Shown: positions 1 to 10,100 of the stretch, piece after piece
How the letters are laid out: each line of letters begins with the position of its first letter
Position numbering within the stretch: the first letter of the stretch is position 1
Assembly (NCBI RefSeq): GCF_048771995.1
Contig: NC_133026.1
Coordinates: forward strand, 103,261,001-103,325,000
From: Taeniopygia guttata
Taxonomy: Eukaryota > Chordata > Aves > Passeriformes > Estrildidae
Direction: 5' to 3'
Length of the DNA: 64,000 bases
Notes under the pieces: generated by a model
Database searches by the model: none
The model's input: only the letters and a program-made list of their open reading frames with translations
Told to the model about the DNA's origin: nothing
Translations under genes and position numbers: made by a program

Positions 1-841
1 ATCTGCAATCTGTCTGGCATAGTAACTTCACTAACTTACTTGGTATTGTTTTCATTCTCCCAATTGCTGATTTATGTAACTGACAAACACCCAACTGACA
101 TACCAAATTTTTCATCTGATGATTAGCTACATAAATTATCCAGTCATGGAACAGGAACAATAGGACAATATTTAAATAACCAACACAAGATAAACTCCAA
201 ATTATGTAAACAGTTTCTTAGTTTGTGTAGAAAGTATGTCAAAAGTTTGCTTTACAATGATTCCAAGCAAACCACTTTGTCATAGCTTCATGGAAAGTGC
301 TGTCATGCTTGCAACCTGACCTGAGAACATGCCTTACACCATGGGCTCCTGAAGCCATGAGGAACACTTCTGGGAACAAAGATCCTGCAGAGACAACAGG
401 ACAGCTCTGCAAAGCAGCTCAGCCCTTTTAAATTGGATTTAAAAACTAGCTAAAACTAGCCCATGCTATTCAGACAATGTTTTGAAGTGTGCTGTTCTTG
501 TTTGTCAGGAACCAGAACTGTTGCAGCACTTCACAGGGTTGGGTTTTTTGTTTGTTTTTAAATATAATGGGCAGTAAGGCAAGACCTTGGAAAAGAGGGA
601 GAGGCAAACAGAAAGGGCTGGAAACAAGAGGGAAGGAGAAACTACTATGAAAAAGTTAGATGTCTAATGGTCTGCAAGGAGCATTTACATGGCGTAACAA
701 AAAATACTCCAGATACACACCATGCAATCTGAGGTGACCTTACCAGGACCTACCACACAACTAAAAGACTCTATGGACACCTCTCTGAATTTCAGAAAAC
801 TGACTTTAACAGCAAAACCTCTCCTAGAACTGCTGCCTTTC

Positions 842-870
842 CTTTAGCTGGGAAAAAAAAAAAAAAAAAA
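842..870. repeat. Poly(A) run
   Basis: A homopolymer of about 19 A residues sits within this segment. It has no flanking element that I recognise and is recorded only as low-complexity sequence. Confidence 0.8.
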
Positions 871-2520
871 GTGATAAAATACTACGTGCAAGCCAGCAGC
901 ATAAAAACGTTTCTCCTTTTCCAAGATCTTTTGCTAAAGTAAAAGTTGTCATCTGACTAACCGTAACCTACCTAGCAAGAAATGAGTCACCAGCAGAGCC
1001 AGCCCTTTGACCTGCTGGCTTAGTGTGTCATATTAATTGACACTTTAAGTTAGTGACACAAAGCAGGTTTTGGTTAAGGATGAAACCCAGTGTAGTACAG
1101 ACTTCTGCTCATGTAAATGAGCTCATTTAAATAGCTGATCAGCCCTCTGAACTCGTGGCAGATCTCTCAGGCGCAGAACAGAGCTAGCAGCAACAGGAAG
1201 TCATGGCTAGAAATCTCGCACTACCCCAGCTGATATTTTTTACTAGAGCAGGAGCCACATTGTTGCTGTCAAGGCTCTGTTTTCATTAAAGCATTCCTGC
1301 TGATTACAACCCAGCTTTGTTTTTCCGTCTTGTTAGTAATCAGCCTATTCGCTGCTGGTTTCCTGTTTTAACAGGGCCCAACTGAAAAGGGTCCTGGCCA
1401 CGCTCCATGACTGGACCATTGGCTTACTGTTATTTACACCCAGAATAAAGGCCTGTGGACACGATGAGTAGCCCCAGCTGACTTACTAATTTATTTTGTA
1501 TTAAAAGCAGGCTAGGGCCAGGCTATTTTATGTCTCCTCCTAAATACATTTAATCCAAACGAAAAAACCTGCTTTTGTAGAACTAAAATTAAAGCAGCAC
1601 AAGTTTATTTGCAGCGAGGTATGCAGAACAACAAAAAATCCCATTCCTTCACTTCCTCATCGACACTTAAAAGAGTAGTAGTCCATGCTGTTAATGACCT
1701 AAGGAGTACATGATCAGCATCCCTTCTTTATAAATTACTTTATCCTCCTGGCTTCCCAGCTGAACTCATATACATGATTGAATGCACCGATGCATTGTGT
1801 CACAGCCCAAAGACTTTACAGGTCCTCCCGGTAATCAGCTCAGGGAAGATTACACCTAGGATCTGGAGTCTGGGCTCAACACCCAAACGTTAGTTAACAG
1901 CTTGAAAAACTTGAGTAAAAGTACAGTGATGACTAAAGCTGATTTCAAAACAAACCACTGCCACTTAAAAAGGTATGCTGAAATACTTTTGAGGGGGAGG
2001 ACAAAGTATTTAGAGAGGCTGAGACAAATTAAATGGAAGTTAAGCAAACGAAAAAATTTAGGCTATGAGGGGAAAAAAAAAGAGACACCAAAAAAAACAA
2101 CTATCCCATTGTGTCGAGGAAGAGCTTCACAGAGGAAGTGGCAGAAGCCAATTGTTATTCAAAAGAGGACAAAGTATACCACAAGGAACAATCTCTGCCC
2201 TCCAGAGAGGGGATGGACAAAAATCACCTTAAAGAAAACCTCCCACCCCTCAGGGTTCTCTGAATTTCTTCAGTGAGATTTTTTTTTTATGAGCACTGGT
2301 AAACAGAACCAGTTCCTATCCAAGCCCCCGATCCTGTTGTAACCAAGTTCAGTAAGATTCTTCACATGTATAAACTTGAGCACATGCCTTTTCGAGACTG
2401 TGTTCTAAATCAGCTCATTAGCAAGCCAAGTAGGCTCCGTGTGACTGCTATCATGGTATTATTTGTAAATTAAACTATCCCTAGAAGAGTCCTGAAGTTT
2501 AAATCCAGTCTGCTAGCTTA

Positions 2521-2796
2521 AAAAAAAGCTACAAAAACAAACAAAAAAACCCTCAACAAAACTAATTAACAACAAAAAATACAGCATCACACACAAAAAA
2601 AAAAATTAAACTCAACACACATACCAAAAACTCTAACTAAAATGTAATGAGAATTTAAAAATCCACCACAAAAATACATTAGTTTAAATTTACAAGTAGC
2701 AAAAAACTATAAGGATACAGAAGGGAATTTCCAAAGTAAAAAAAAAAAAACAAAAACAAAAAAACAAAAAAAAAAACAAAAAAAAAAACAAAACAC
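2521..2796. repeat. A-rich low-complexity tract
   Basis: The tract is dominated by A runs broken by single C residues, densest at about 2740-2796. The short open frames that cross it on the minus strand are Phe-rich translations of this low complexity and not genes. Confidence 0.85.
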
Positions 2797-3225
2797 TACC
2801 TCTTTCCTCTGAATGAGTTTCATAACTGAGGAACCAGCCTATTTGTTTTCCTCTGTACTTTACAGCTTGCACTCTATTACTTCTAAAGCAACTACACTTG
2901 GCTGTACTATACTTTTTTTCCTCTAAACGGGATCTTTCTAGGAGTGCAAGCAAGAAATTTGTAACAAAGTCACTCTTTGAAACTTCTTGAATGAGCTTCA
3001 AATGCCAAGAGGTCACAAATAAGTACAAGCCCAACCTTTATTAAAACAAAGGCATCCTAGCCCTAACATCTTTTTAAAAGTTTCTGCCTTTGTCTCCTCA
3101 CCTTTTAATTTGTGCCACGCAAACCCCAGGCCCATGGCCCCTCTCAAAAGTTCTCCCTCCCGCCTGTCACCTTTCATTGTTTCCATTGTTTCAGCCCAGG
3201 ATTTGCAATCCTCAAAGCAGAGCTT

Positions 3226-3245
3226 ACACACACACACACACACAC
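3226..3245. repeat. (AC)10 microsatellite
   Basis: Ten uninterrupted AC dinucleotides, a likely length-polymorphic marker inside the inferred TGIF1 intron. Confidence 0.95.
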
Positions 3246-3501
3246 TCTTAGACACAAAGCCCTACACATGCATACCTAGAAACTACGTCAGCGTTTTCCA
3301 CACGCATTTATTTCGGGGGTGGCAAGCACAACAGTTGAAAGTGCAGGGAGTTTGGTATTTCACCAACCAGCAGCTGCCCTCGGGGAGAGAAGTCTGAACA
3401 ATGGAAGCAACAGCAGACAGGAAACCAGCTCACCACTGCTGTGCAAATAGGCAGCATAGGAATGTCCTAAAAATAACTGGGCTAAATTAATTCAGCGAAA
3501 C

Positions 3502-3522
3502 TATAAAAGGGGGGGGGGGGGG
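3502..3522 (+). other. TATAAAAGG motif abutting a 14-G run
   Basis: A TATAAAAGG string on the plus strand at 3502-3510 runs directly into an uninterrupted G14 tract (3509-3522). The TATA-like string is opposite in strand to TGIF1, and no plus-strand gene is visible downstream. The G run could form quadruplex structure or simply be an unstable homopolymer. A promoter role is unproven. Confidence 0.3.
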
Positions 3523-3784
3523 AACAAACCACAAACTGCTTCCAACAGCGTGAAGAATCCCGACCTACCTAAGACCCCTGAAACATGTAAAAGCCAGCGC
3601 TGCCGCTGTCCCTGGGCTCAGGGGGGCTGAGCTCGGCGCGCAGCTCCGGCTGTGCCTGGGATCGAGCCCCGCTCCGCTCCCGCGGGACGCTGCGCTCCCC
3701 AGCACCACCCTGCCTGCTCTTTAAACTTCGCCTTTGTGGCTCAGTTCCCTTTGTGTGCGCTCCTCTTAGCCGAGTGGCACGTCC

Positions 3785-3805
3785 AAAAAAAAAAAAAAAA
3801 AAAAA
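3785..3805. repeat. Poly(A) run
   Basis: Twenty-one consecutive A residues next to a GC-rich patch. No target-site duplication or retrotransposed gene body was recognised beside it. Confidence 0.85.
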
Positions 3806-4951
3806 CAACTTCTAACGAGGGCTACAAACCATGTTAGTACACACCATGTCTGCAGCAGCCCAATGATTTCACGAACTACATATGCATTAATTGCTCCAAG
3901 GGTACTAACAATGAGAGGCTGCTTTACTACGGAGCCGCAGGAATGCATAGTAGGGGAAAACAGCACAACTCTGGAGTACTGAACATGCGCACTGCTCCCC
4001 TCTAACCCTCCACTTCGGAGCATTTCATGGTCTTTGAATGCAAAACACCCTTCAGCCACACCGCCGTTGGCAAATCGCAACTGAACAGACACTGCTTTGC
4101 TATGAACTTCTTCCCAGCCAGCGCAGGAGCGCTAGATCCGAAAGCGTCTTTGTGGCCAAGCGCTAATTTAAGGGCACTTAAAGCACCACGAGTACGATGA
4201 GTAACGATCCTCTAACTGTAAAGTTTGTCTGGAGTGGACACAAAGAAAACTCAAACAGCCTTATGGCTATGGGGGGCGGGGGGGGGGGGAAGAGGGGGGA
4301 AGTCTTCCTCCTTTTAAACCTGCATCAAAACTTTTGTACTTTGCGTTTCGTCCCCCCTGTTTTAAGGGATAAAAGGGATACAAAAGGCTCCAATTTTCAG
4401 CAAAACAAGGCGGTCGAGGGCGCGGAGGGGTTGGAAGCCCTGCCACCGATGCCCCCCCCCCCCACGCCTCAAGCCCCACGCTGCCATCCCCGCGAACAAA
4501 GAGTTGCCGGACGGCCCCGCTTTTCCTCGCCCCAAGTTGGGAAAACCACCCCGCACCCTCGTCCCCCCCGCGGAGACGGCGGGGCTCGGTGCGGAAAAGC
4601 GTTTAAAAGTGTTTTACCGGAGGGCAGGGGCAAGAGCTCAATGGAGGGGGCGAGAACAAAAGTTGGCGGAGGACACGAGGCGAACGGCTGGACGTGTTTT
4701 TGACAGGGAGCCAGCGGCGCAGAGAGGCGGCCGCCTCCAAACAACAGCCCCGCATGTTTTGTCTGGGAGCGGAGCATCCACTGCAATCTTCCAGGGGATA
4801 CAGGCCAGGGGGCGTGGGGGGGGTCACGGGGGACAAAAGGCCGAGAAGGCAAAGGGACTCCGGCTGGCTTAGCGACAGCCCCCCTTCCCCTTTTCACCCC
4901 GTCTAGGGGCGCGGGGCACCCCGCTTTGTCCCGGCACCCCGTAACAACTAC

Positions 4952-4967
4952 CTTTTTTACTTTTCAT
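4952..4967 (-). CDS. TGIF1: TGIF1 first coding exon (partial gene)
   Basis: TGIF1 is a nuclear TALE-class homeodomain protein that represses transcription with SMAD2/3, RXR and CtBP/SIN3-type corepressors. Seen here: ATG at 4967 reading MKSKK plus one base of the next codon, then a consensus donor (AAAAAAG|GTAGTT) with GT at 4950-4951. The common short isoform of human TGIF1, as I recall it, begins MKGKKG and splices at exactly this codon phase before the IVAASG segment, so length and phase match. Support also comes from position: it is the next minus-strand gene after MYL12A and MYL12B, as in human. All later exons are missing from the window. The upstream frame stays open (see findings), so the ATG choice rests on homology. 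Sixteen coding bases alone would be weak; island, phase, donor and synteny together make it likely. Confidence 0.75.
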
Positions 4968-5312
4968 CTTGATCGCGAGGACCGAGCCGATCGCCGGACA
5001 CCCCACGCACCGACCCAAGTTTGTCTCCCTTCGCCGGACGCTGTTTTCCCCCTTTAAGCTCAACGAGGAGGAGGAGGAGAAGGTCGATGAAAAAAGAAGA
5101 AGCAGCGCCGCGGAGCCAGGCGCCCGGCCACCGGCCGTGCTGCTGTCAGTGGGAGCCGCAGGGCTCTGCCTCCCCCGGGGGCTTTCTAGTACGGCCGGGG
5201 TGGGCTTCCCTCCCCCCTTCCCTTTGTTCCCTTCTGCTGGCGATTGGCCCCGGCCTGTTAAAGTGAGGAAAGGCACGGGAGAGAAAGGTACACAGCGCCC
5301 GCCCTCCCCCAC
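4968..5312 (-). other. TGIF1: TGIF1 5' UTR or in-frame N-terminal extension
   Basis: The frame upstream of MKSKK has no stop back to an ATG whose first base is 5312, giving 115 extra residues rich in Gly, Ser, Pro and Arg. The inverted CCAAT box at 5243-5247 suggests that transcription may start around 5150-5190. In that case the far ATG would lie outside the transcript and most of this segment would be promoter plus 5' UTR. GC-rich UTRs often lack stops by chance. I favour 5' UTR. Confidence 0.45.
5243..5247 (-). promoter_or_regulatory. CCAAT box (candidate NF-Y site)
   Basis: The plus strand reads GCGATTGGCCCC, so the minus strand carries GGCCAATCG, a good NF-Y core. Its position 276 bp upstream of the TGIF1 ATG is compatible with a core promoter serving the MKSKK exon. 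The assignment is based on motif only. Confidence 0.5.
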
Positions 5313-6197
5313 CTCCCCGCAGTGAGTACGGGAGAGTAACCGTGCGCTGCACTGGCACTCGCGGCGGCGGCGGCTGCCTCCTCCTCCTCCTCTCTCCTCC
5401 CTCCCCTCCCGGGTGTTGAGGCTCTGTCAGACGGGAGGGGAGGGACCGGCCGGAACGGGGGGGGTGTCCGCCTGTACCCGCTCGCTCATGCACACACAAC
5501 AGCAGCGGCGGGGGGAGCTCTCCGTGCCTCCCGCTCCCTCGCCTTTCTTCCAAGCAGACGTTTGATCATTAAACTGGAAGGAGGAGGAGAAGGAAGAGGC
5601 GGGGGTGGCGGGGGGGGGAGATTTTGACAGCTGCCCTTGACTAGCCTTCTCCTGTTGCTGCCGGACGAACCACCCACTCCTTCGCGTGAATAGAGGAGAA
5701 GAAAGGAGAGTGCGTACGGCAGGGGAAGGAAAGGAACCCTCCAAAGACCGGCGCCCCCCACCCGGCTGCCGGGGGGCTGCTCCCCCCGATCCCCTATAGT
5801 GCTGAAGGAGCCCCGCCTGGCCGGCGCTGGCCACACACACCCCCACCCACCCCCGCGGGGAAGGCGAGCCCCGTTTCTGCGGTTATTTTTACATCAGTTC
5901 GTAAAAGGTTGTTTTTCTCCCCCCCGACTCCCCCCCCGCCTCCCGAGCCCGGTAGATTTTGCTGCGGCACATGATCGCAGCAGTAAAAGAGAGAAGTCTC
6001 ACAGCTTGACTCATCGCTGTCGGGCGAGCACGCTCTGCAGCAGCAACAGTTTCTTTTCCTCCGGGATGGGAAACGTGACACCCGCCAGTAGCTCGCTCCA
6101 GCTTCCCTGGCGAGGTGGAGAGCTCTCCCCGGGCACAGGCGGCCTTGGCAGCGAGTCCCGGCCCTCCCCCCACCGCCCCCCTGACAAAACCAGGTGC

Positions 6198-6235
6198 AAA
6201 AAAAAAAAAAAGAAAAAAAATAAAAAATAAAAAAA
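6198..6235. repeat. A-rich tract in the CpG island
   Basis: A 38-bp block of A runs separated by G or T interrupts the GC-rich island. It may divide two promoter modules but has no recognised function. Confidence 0.8.
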
Positions 6236-6387
6236 TCAAAACTGCTGAGCGCCCAGCCGGGGTCTAAAGTGTCACGGGCGAAGGTTTCGGCGTGGAAAGG
6301 AGAAGAAGCCGCGTGGCCGCGGAACGGGCGTGCGAGCGCGGCGTGCACTTATTCCACGGGAGCGTGTCCGTGTCACTCCCGCACCGG

Positions 6388-6393
6388 CACGTG
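6388..6393. promoter_or_regulatory. CACGTG E-box in the CpG island
   Basis: A palindromic CACGTG core in the context GGCACGTGCG, suited to MYC/MAX or USF family factors. It is a motif match within a CpG island and occupancy is unknown. Confidence 0.4.
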
Positions 6394-6691
6394 CGGGGCT
6401 GTTCCCGGCCGGGCAGGCGCGGGGGGCGAGCAGCAGGCGCCTGAAACGGCCGCTGAAATAATGGATTCCTACGGCAGTGCAGGGATCATTCCCTCCCCAA
6501 AACCCTACACCCCCCCGGCAGCGCGGGCGTCCGCGCAAATCCGCATTCACTGCACAAGGGAAGCAACAGCGTTTCAGCAGCAAGCCCTCCCCAAGTACCT
6601 TGTAACTGTTTTTATGTGATGTAATTACAGCGGGAGATAAAACAGCTGTTGTATGCCGAACGGGGGATGTGTGAGGGGGGAGGGCAGCTGG

Positions 6692-6698
6692 TGAGTCA
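6692..6698. promoter_or_regulatory. AP-1 site TGAGTCA
   Basis: A perfect AP-1 heptamer followed at once by a CGTCA half CRE (GTGAGTCACGTCAG). The pairing at the distal edge of the TGIF1 island makes it a plausible signal-responsive element. This rests on motif evidence only. Confidence 0.4.
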
Positions 6699-6815
6699 CG
6701 TCAGTTAGCCAAGGACTCGGTGCCGGCTGCTCTGCGGGGCCGGAGGTTCGCTCCGGCATGGGTGACCCTTGTGCTGGGCGGCGTGTTCGGCTGTAGGTCA
6801 GCGAGGCACGGCACA

Positions 6816-6840
6816 CTGACTGACTGACTGACTGACTGAC
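6816..6840. repeat. (CTGA)n microsatellite
   Basis: Six CTGA units plus one base in an uninterrupted 25-bp tract within the GC-rich island upstream of TGIF1. Confidence 0.95.
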
Positions 6841-7149
6841 GGCGCCGCGCCAGGCGGGAACTTGTGCGGCGCGGTCCCAGGTCCCGCCGGCGGCAGCGCG
6901 ATCCGGGCCATTGCCCGCCGACCGAGCGCCCTCCGCCCGCCCTTCCCGCCGCGTCCCCCCGGGGTGCGACTCCTGGTCGCTGCCGCCCCGCGCGATGTCA
7001 GCCCGGCAGGACGAGGCTCGCTCGGGGCCGGCGTTCTCACCCGAGCCGTGCCCCCGAGGGACTGGTGGCTCAGGGGCGGGGGTTGTGCGCGCACGCCGCC
7101 GTATGGCTTTATTTTGGCTTTTACTGTTTTGTTTTTGTTGTGGAAAAGC

Positions 7150-10100
7150 CCTGCTTCCCAGCTGTGAGGGCTGGCTCTTCGAACTGCTTGTTCCCAGCGT
7201 CCGGGTAATGGTCATGCCAAAAAAGCAATTATGGGAAGTTAACAAAAGACACGTCAAGGATTCGAAGAGAGTTCCCTTTCTCCGTGCCGCCAGAGCCGCC
7301 TCACGCCTGTTCATTGTCCTTGAGACCGCAGGCAAATCTGTGGAATCTTTGAAACTAGCTCTTTCCTCATTTTTTTTCCTTTTTTTTTCATAGAGGTTTG
7401 TTTAAATTGGTCTATTTTGTTTTGTTTTGCTTCTTTGACAAGGTCATTTTTATACGGAGAAAAACGTTTTATTTTCACACTGAACTCAAGTTACTTTTTT
7501 TTTTTCTTTTCAAAAGCTTTAGAAACAGCCTTTCTAGGAAAAGATAAATTTTGAATTTGTGTGGCAGCTTTTTAGCTTGTAGGAGAAGGCCATGGACCAG
7601 TGGGTGTTCATTCCTAGCTCCCGTGGTATAAAACACATGGAGAGGCATTGTTTTAAAACAACTTCCTCCAACGATGGGAGTATGGAGGGCTATACCCATA
7701 GCTGGGACCAATGGGAAAGAGTGAAAGTGGGTTTGTGTGAAAGTTCACGTTGCAGTTGTTGCCTGGTGCAGTATCTCAGGTTTGTCCACAAATTTTGGCT
7801 GCCTTTCCCACTTAAAGACTCCTGATACATGTTCCAGGTGGTAGTGGGTTAAAGTTTGCAAACAAGTAGTGCAGTGGAAGAAAACCCCCAGAGCTTTCTC
7901 TGCCTGGTAAAACTTCAACACACCTGAAACAAGGCTGTGTCTAGAAGGAGGGCAGGTGATTTGCATTAGCTCAAATCTAATGGATTGATCAACTTAGTCC
8001 TGTAGCAAATAACCTGGTGGTCTGTAAGATGATTGTGTGTATTAGTATTGGCTGCTGCTTGCAAGCAGAAGGTATGGAAGGCAATGTGTAACTATCTGAA
8101 GTTTTTATTTTTCCTTCAGGTGTTTGTGAGGCTGTGTTTTTAGAGTTACTTAATCAGCGAGAGCTGCATCTGCACTGTTAGTTGTATCTCACAAGCAGTT
8201 CAAACTGCTTCACGCTGAGCAGCTTTGGCATCTGTGCAGCTCCTTGGGTAGGTAGTGGTGTACACGTGCCTCAAGATACATCTGTGCCAACAGGTTGGAA
8301 CAGCTTGGTTTAGTCTGAGCAAGTTCAGCTCTGTCTGGACCCATCTGCACAGACATGTTGTGTTTGTAAAACTGGATTCTAAAAAGGGAGAGAAATTAAA
8401 CTGGAGGGGCTAGATTTTTAATTACTCCGTGATTGTCCAGCATCATAGGTTTATCAGTTTTCAGTGGTGGTGTGCACGTTTCTGTCCTGTCACATTGCCA
8501 CATGCAATACCTTGCACGACTCATTGTACGTTTCTTACTTTGCAAGTGCTTTGCTTTGAGGTGCTGGGACTATGTTTAACTAACTGCTGAGGTCACCAAG
8601 GCAATGTTTTGGGCATAGAAACTATTAAAGGAAGTACTCTGGAAAATGAAGACCTAGGCAAATCAGGCTTGTGGACATTTGTTGTCTTGATCTTTTTATT
8701 CCAGTTTCCCATTTATTAACTAGATAGCATTTTACCCCCTCCCACCACAAGGTTGTTATGAAAATAAATCCATTGACACTTAGATGCCGTTGAAATATTT
8801 GTGGTAAAGTTTATTGACTTGTAGTCAGAACAGAATTAAGTAGCACAAAGTTAAGCAGGTCATGCCTATGGCACTAAGAGTAAAGCAATGCAACAGGTGA
8901 ATAAATCTATCCATAGAGAAACAGGAATCACTACTGTAGGTCACAGCTAACCTTCACCTTTTCTAGCCCATGACATTGAGTAGTTTCAGTGTATCAGAGA
9001 GGCTACACCAGGCAGATGTGAGGTAATATTTCCCCAAAAATGTCCCATCCAAATATTTAATGGTTCAATACAAACACTGGAGGAATAGTTTAATAGAACT
9101 TCAAGAGTTTATTACTGACCTAGCTGTCTAGTCTTTACACTGGTATAAAAGTTTAATATCTTCATAGCACTAAAATTCTGTAATGGCACTTGAGTGGCAG
9201 AGAAGCATGTTGAGTTGTGAATTACACAAAAATGCATTGCTTTTAATTTTTTTTTTCTTATTTCATTTAATAGCCTCTTGTGCTTTGAGGAAAAAAAAAA
9301 AAACACAAAAATTCCTGTTTTGGTGCCATTCATTATTTTATATCTTTCTACATTACTGTCTTTTGACAGAAAAATTCTTACTCTTTTTGCATGAGAATTA
9401 CTCCCAACTTCTCTCATTGCCTGTTTTTCTCCCAGGTGTATTCAATCCTACAGTGTTTGGTTTTTCAGTAAAGGTGACTTATGCTACTTGCTGTATTTCA
9501 AACAAGGTTATGCCTCTGTTTAGAATATATATTTATTTGATATTACTTAATCCCTGATCTATTTTTGTATGGAATCTAGCATGTTAGGCTTTATCTTTGG
9601 CTGCTGCTACATACTGAGCATGGGGCTCTACCAGCTTTGGAGGTTATATAGCTTGAGTAAAGTTTCTCTTCTGCATGATTTCATATTCATATCAGTGCTG
9701 AATCTTTTGTCATTGCAGTGTTCACTCATGTAACAGAAGTCACACTGAACTTATTCACAAATCTCCACATACATTTTTGATATCTGCAGTCTCCATCACT
9801 GTTTTTTGCCTGCCCCTGTCTCTCTCTCGCTCTCACTGGTCAGAGTTATTCTGTTAAAAAGCACTGAACATCAGAAGATGCAAAGTACCTCGCTGTCAAC
9901 CTTCTGTCATAATAAAAATATGTAGAACTTCAATACAGTTTTGATTCACTTATTCCAACCAGATATTCATCCATTATACTTGTTTGCCTTTTTTCCCTAG
10001 CAGTATTTTAGTTCCTCCAGTAGCTTGGAACCCTGTCAAAGACCTTTCTGAAATCTGAAGAAATTATGTCAACCAGCTGTGCTCTCTCAATTAAAGCTCA

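Larger units (their letters stand above)
1..4951 (-). other. TGIF1: Inferred TGIF1 first intron (5' part)
   Basis: This stretch lies downstream, on the minus strand, of the splice donor of the MKSKK exon at 4952-4967, so it should be the start of the intron separating that exon from the homeodomain exons. I looked for the TGIF1 homeodomain coding sequence (its WFINARR helix) in the minus-strand frames and did not see it, so the intron must be at least 4.9 kb and the remaining exons lie left of base 1. The interval holds A-rich runs, an (AC)10 run, a 14-G run and a second GC-rich patch around 3.59-3.71 kb. No other gene is supported. Intron status is inference from the exon and from synteny. 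Confidence 0.6.
4380..7110 (-). promoter_or_regulatory. TGIF1: CpG island, TGIF1 promoter region
   Basis: This long GC- and CpG-rich segment surrounds the TGIF1 MKSKK exon at 4952-4967, with an outlier GC patch at about 3.59-3.71 kb. It carries an inverted CCAAT box (minus strand CCAAT at 5243-5247, about 276 bp upstream of the ATG), a CACGTG E-box at 6388-6393, an AP-1 string TGAGTCA at 6692-6698, long pyrimidine runs near 5380-5410, and a CTGA microsatellite. Such a wide island fits a housekeeping or developmental regulator with several start sites. Human TGIF1 is known to use alternative first exons, but which part of this island starts transcripts in this species cannot be told from sequence. 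The many GC-rich open frames here are non-coding shadows. Confidence 0.8.

Noticed and set aside
2690..3034. Phe-rich 114-codon minus-strand frame
   Set aside because: Produced by the A-rich low-complexity tract; not a membrane protein.
1..4900. Search for the TGIF1 homeodomain exons left of the MKSKK exon
   Set aside because: No minus-strand frame contains the expected homeodomain residues, so these exons are taken to be outside the window.
4197..7393. Many long open frames on both strands in the CpG island (up to 236 codons)
   Set aside because: They overlap each other in all frames, are Arg/Pro/Gly/Ala-rich as expected from GC-rich DNA, and show no family resemblance. Only the MKSKK exon is supported.
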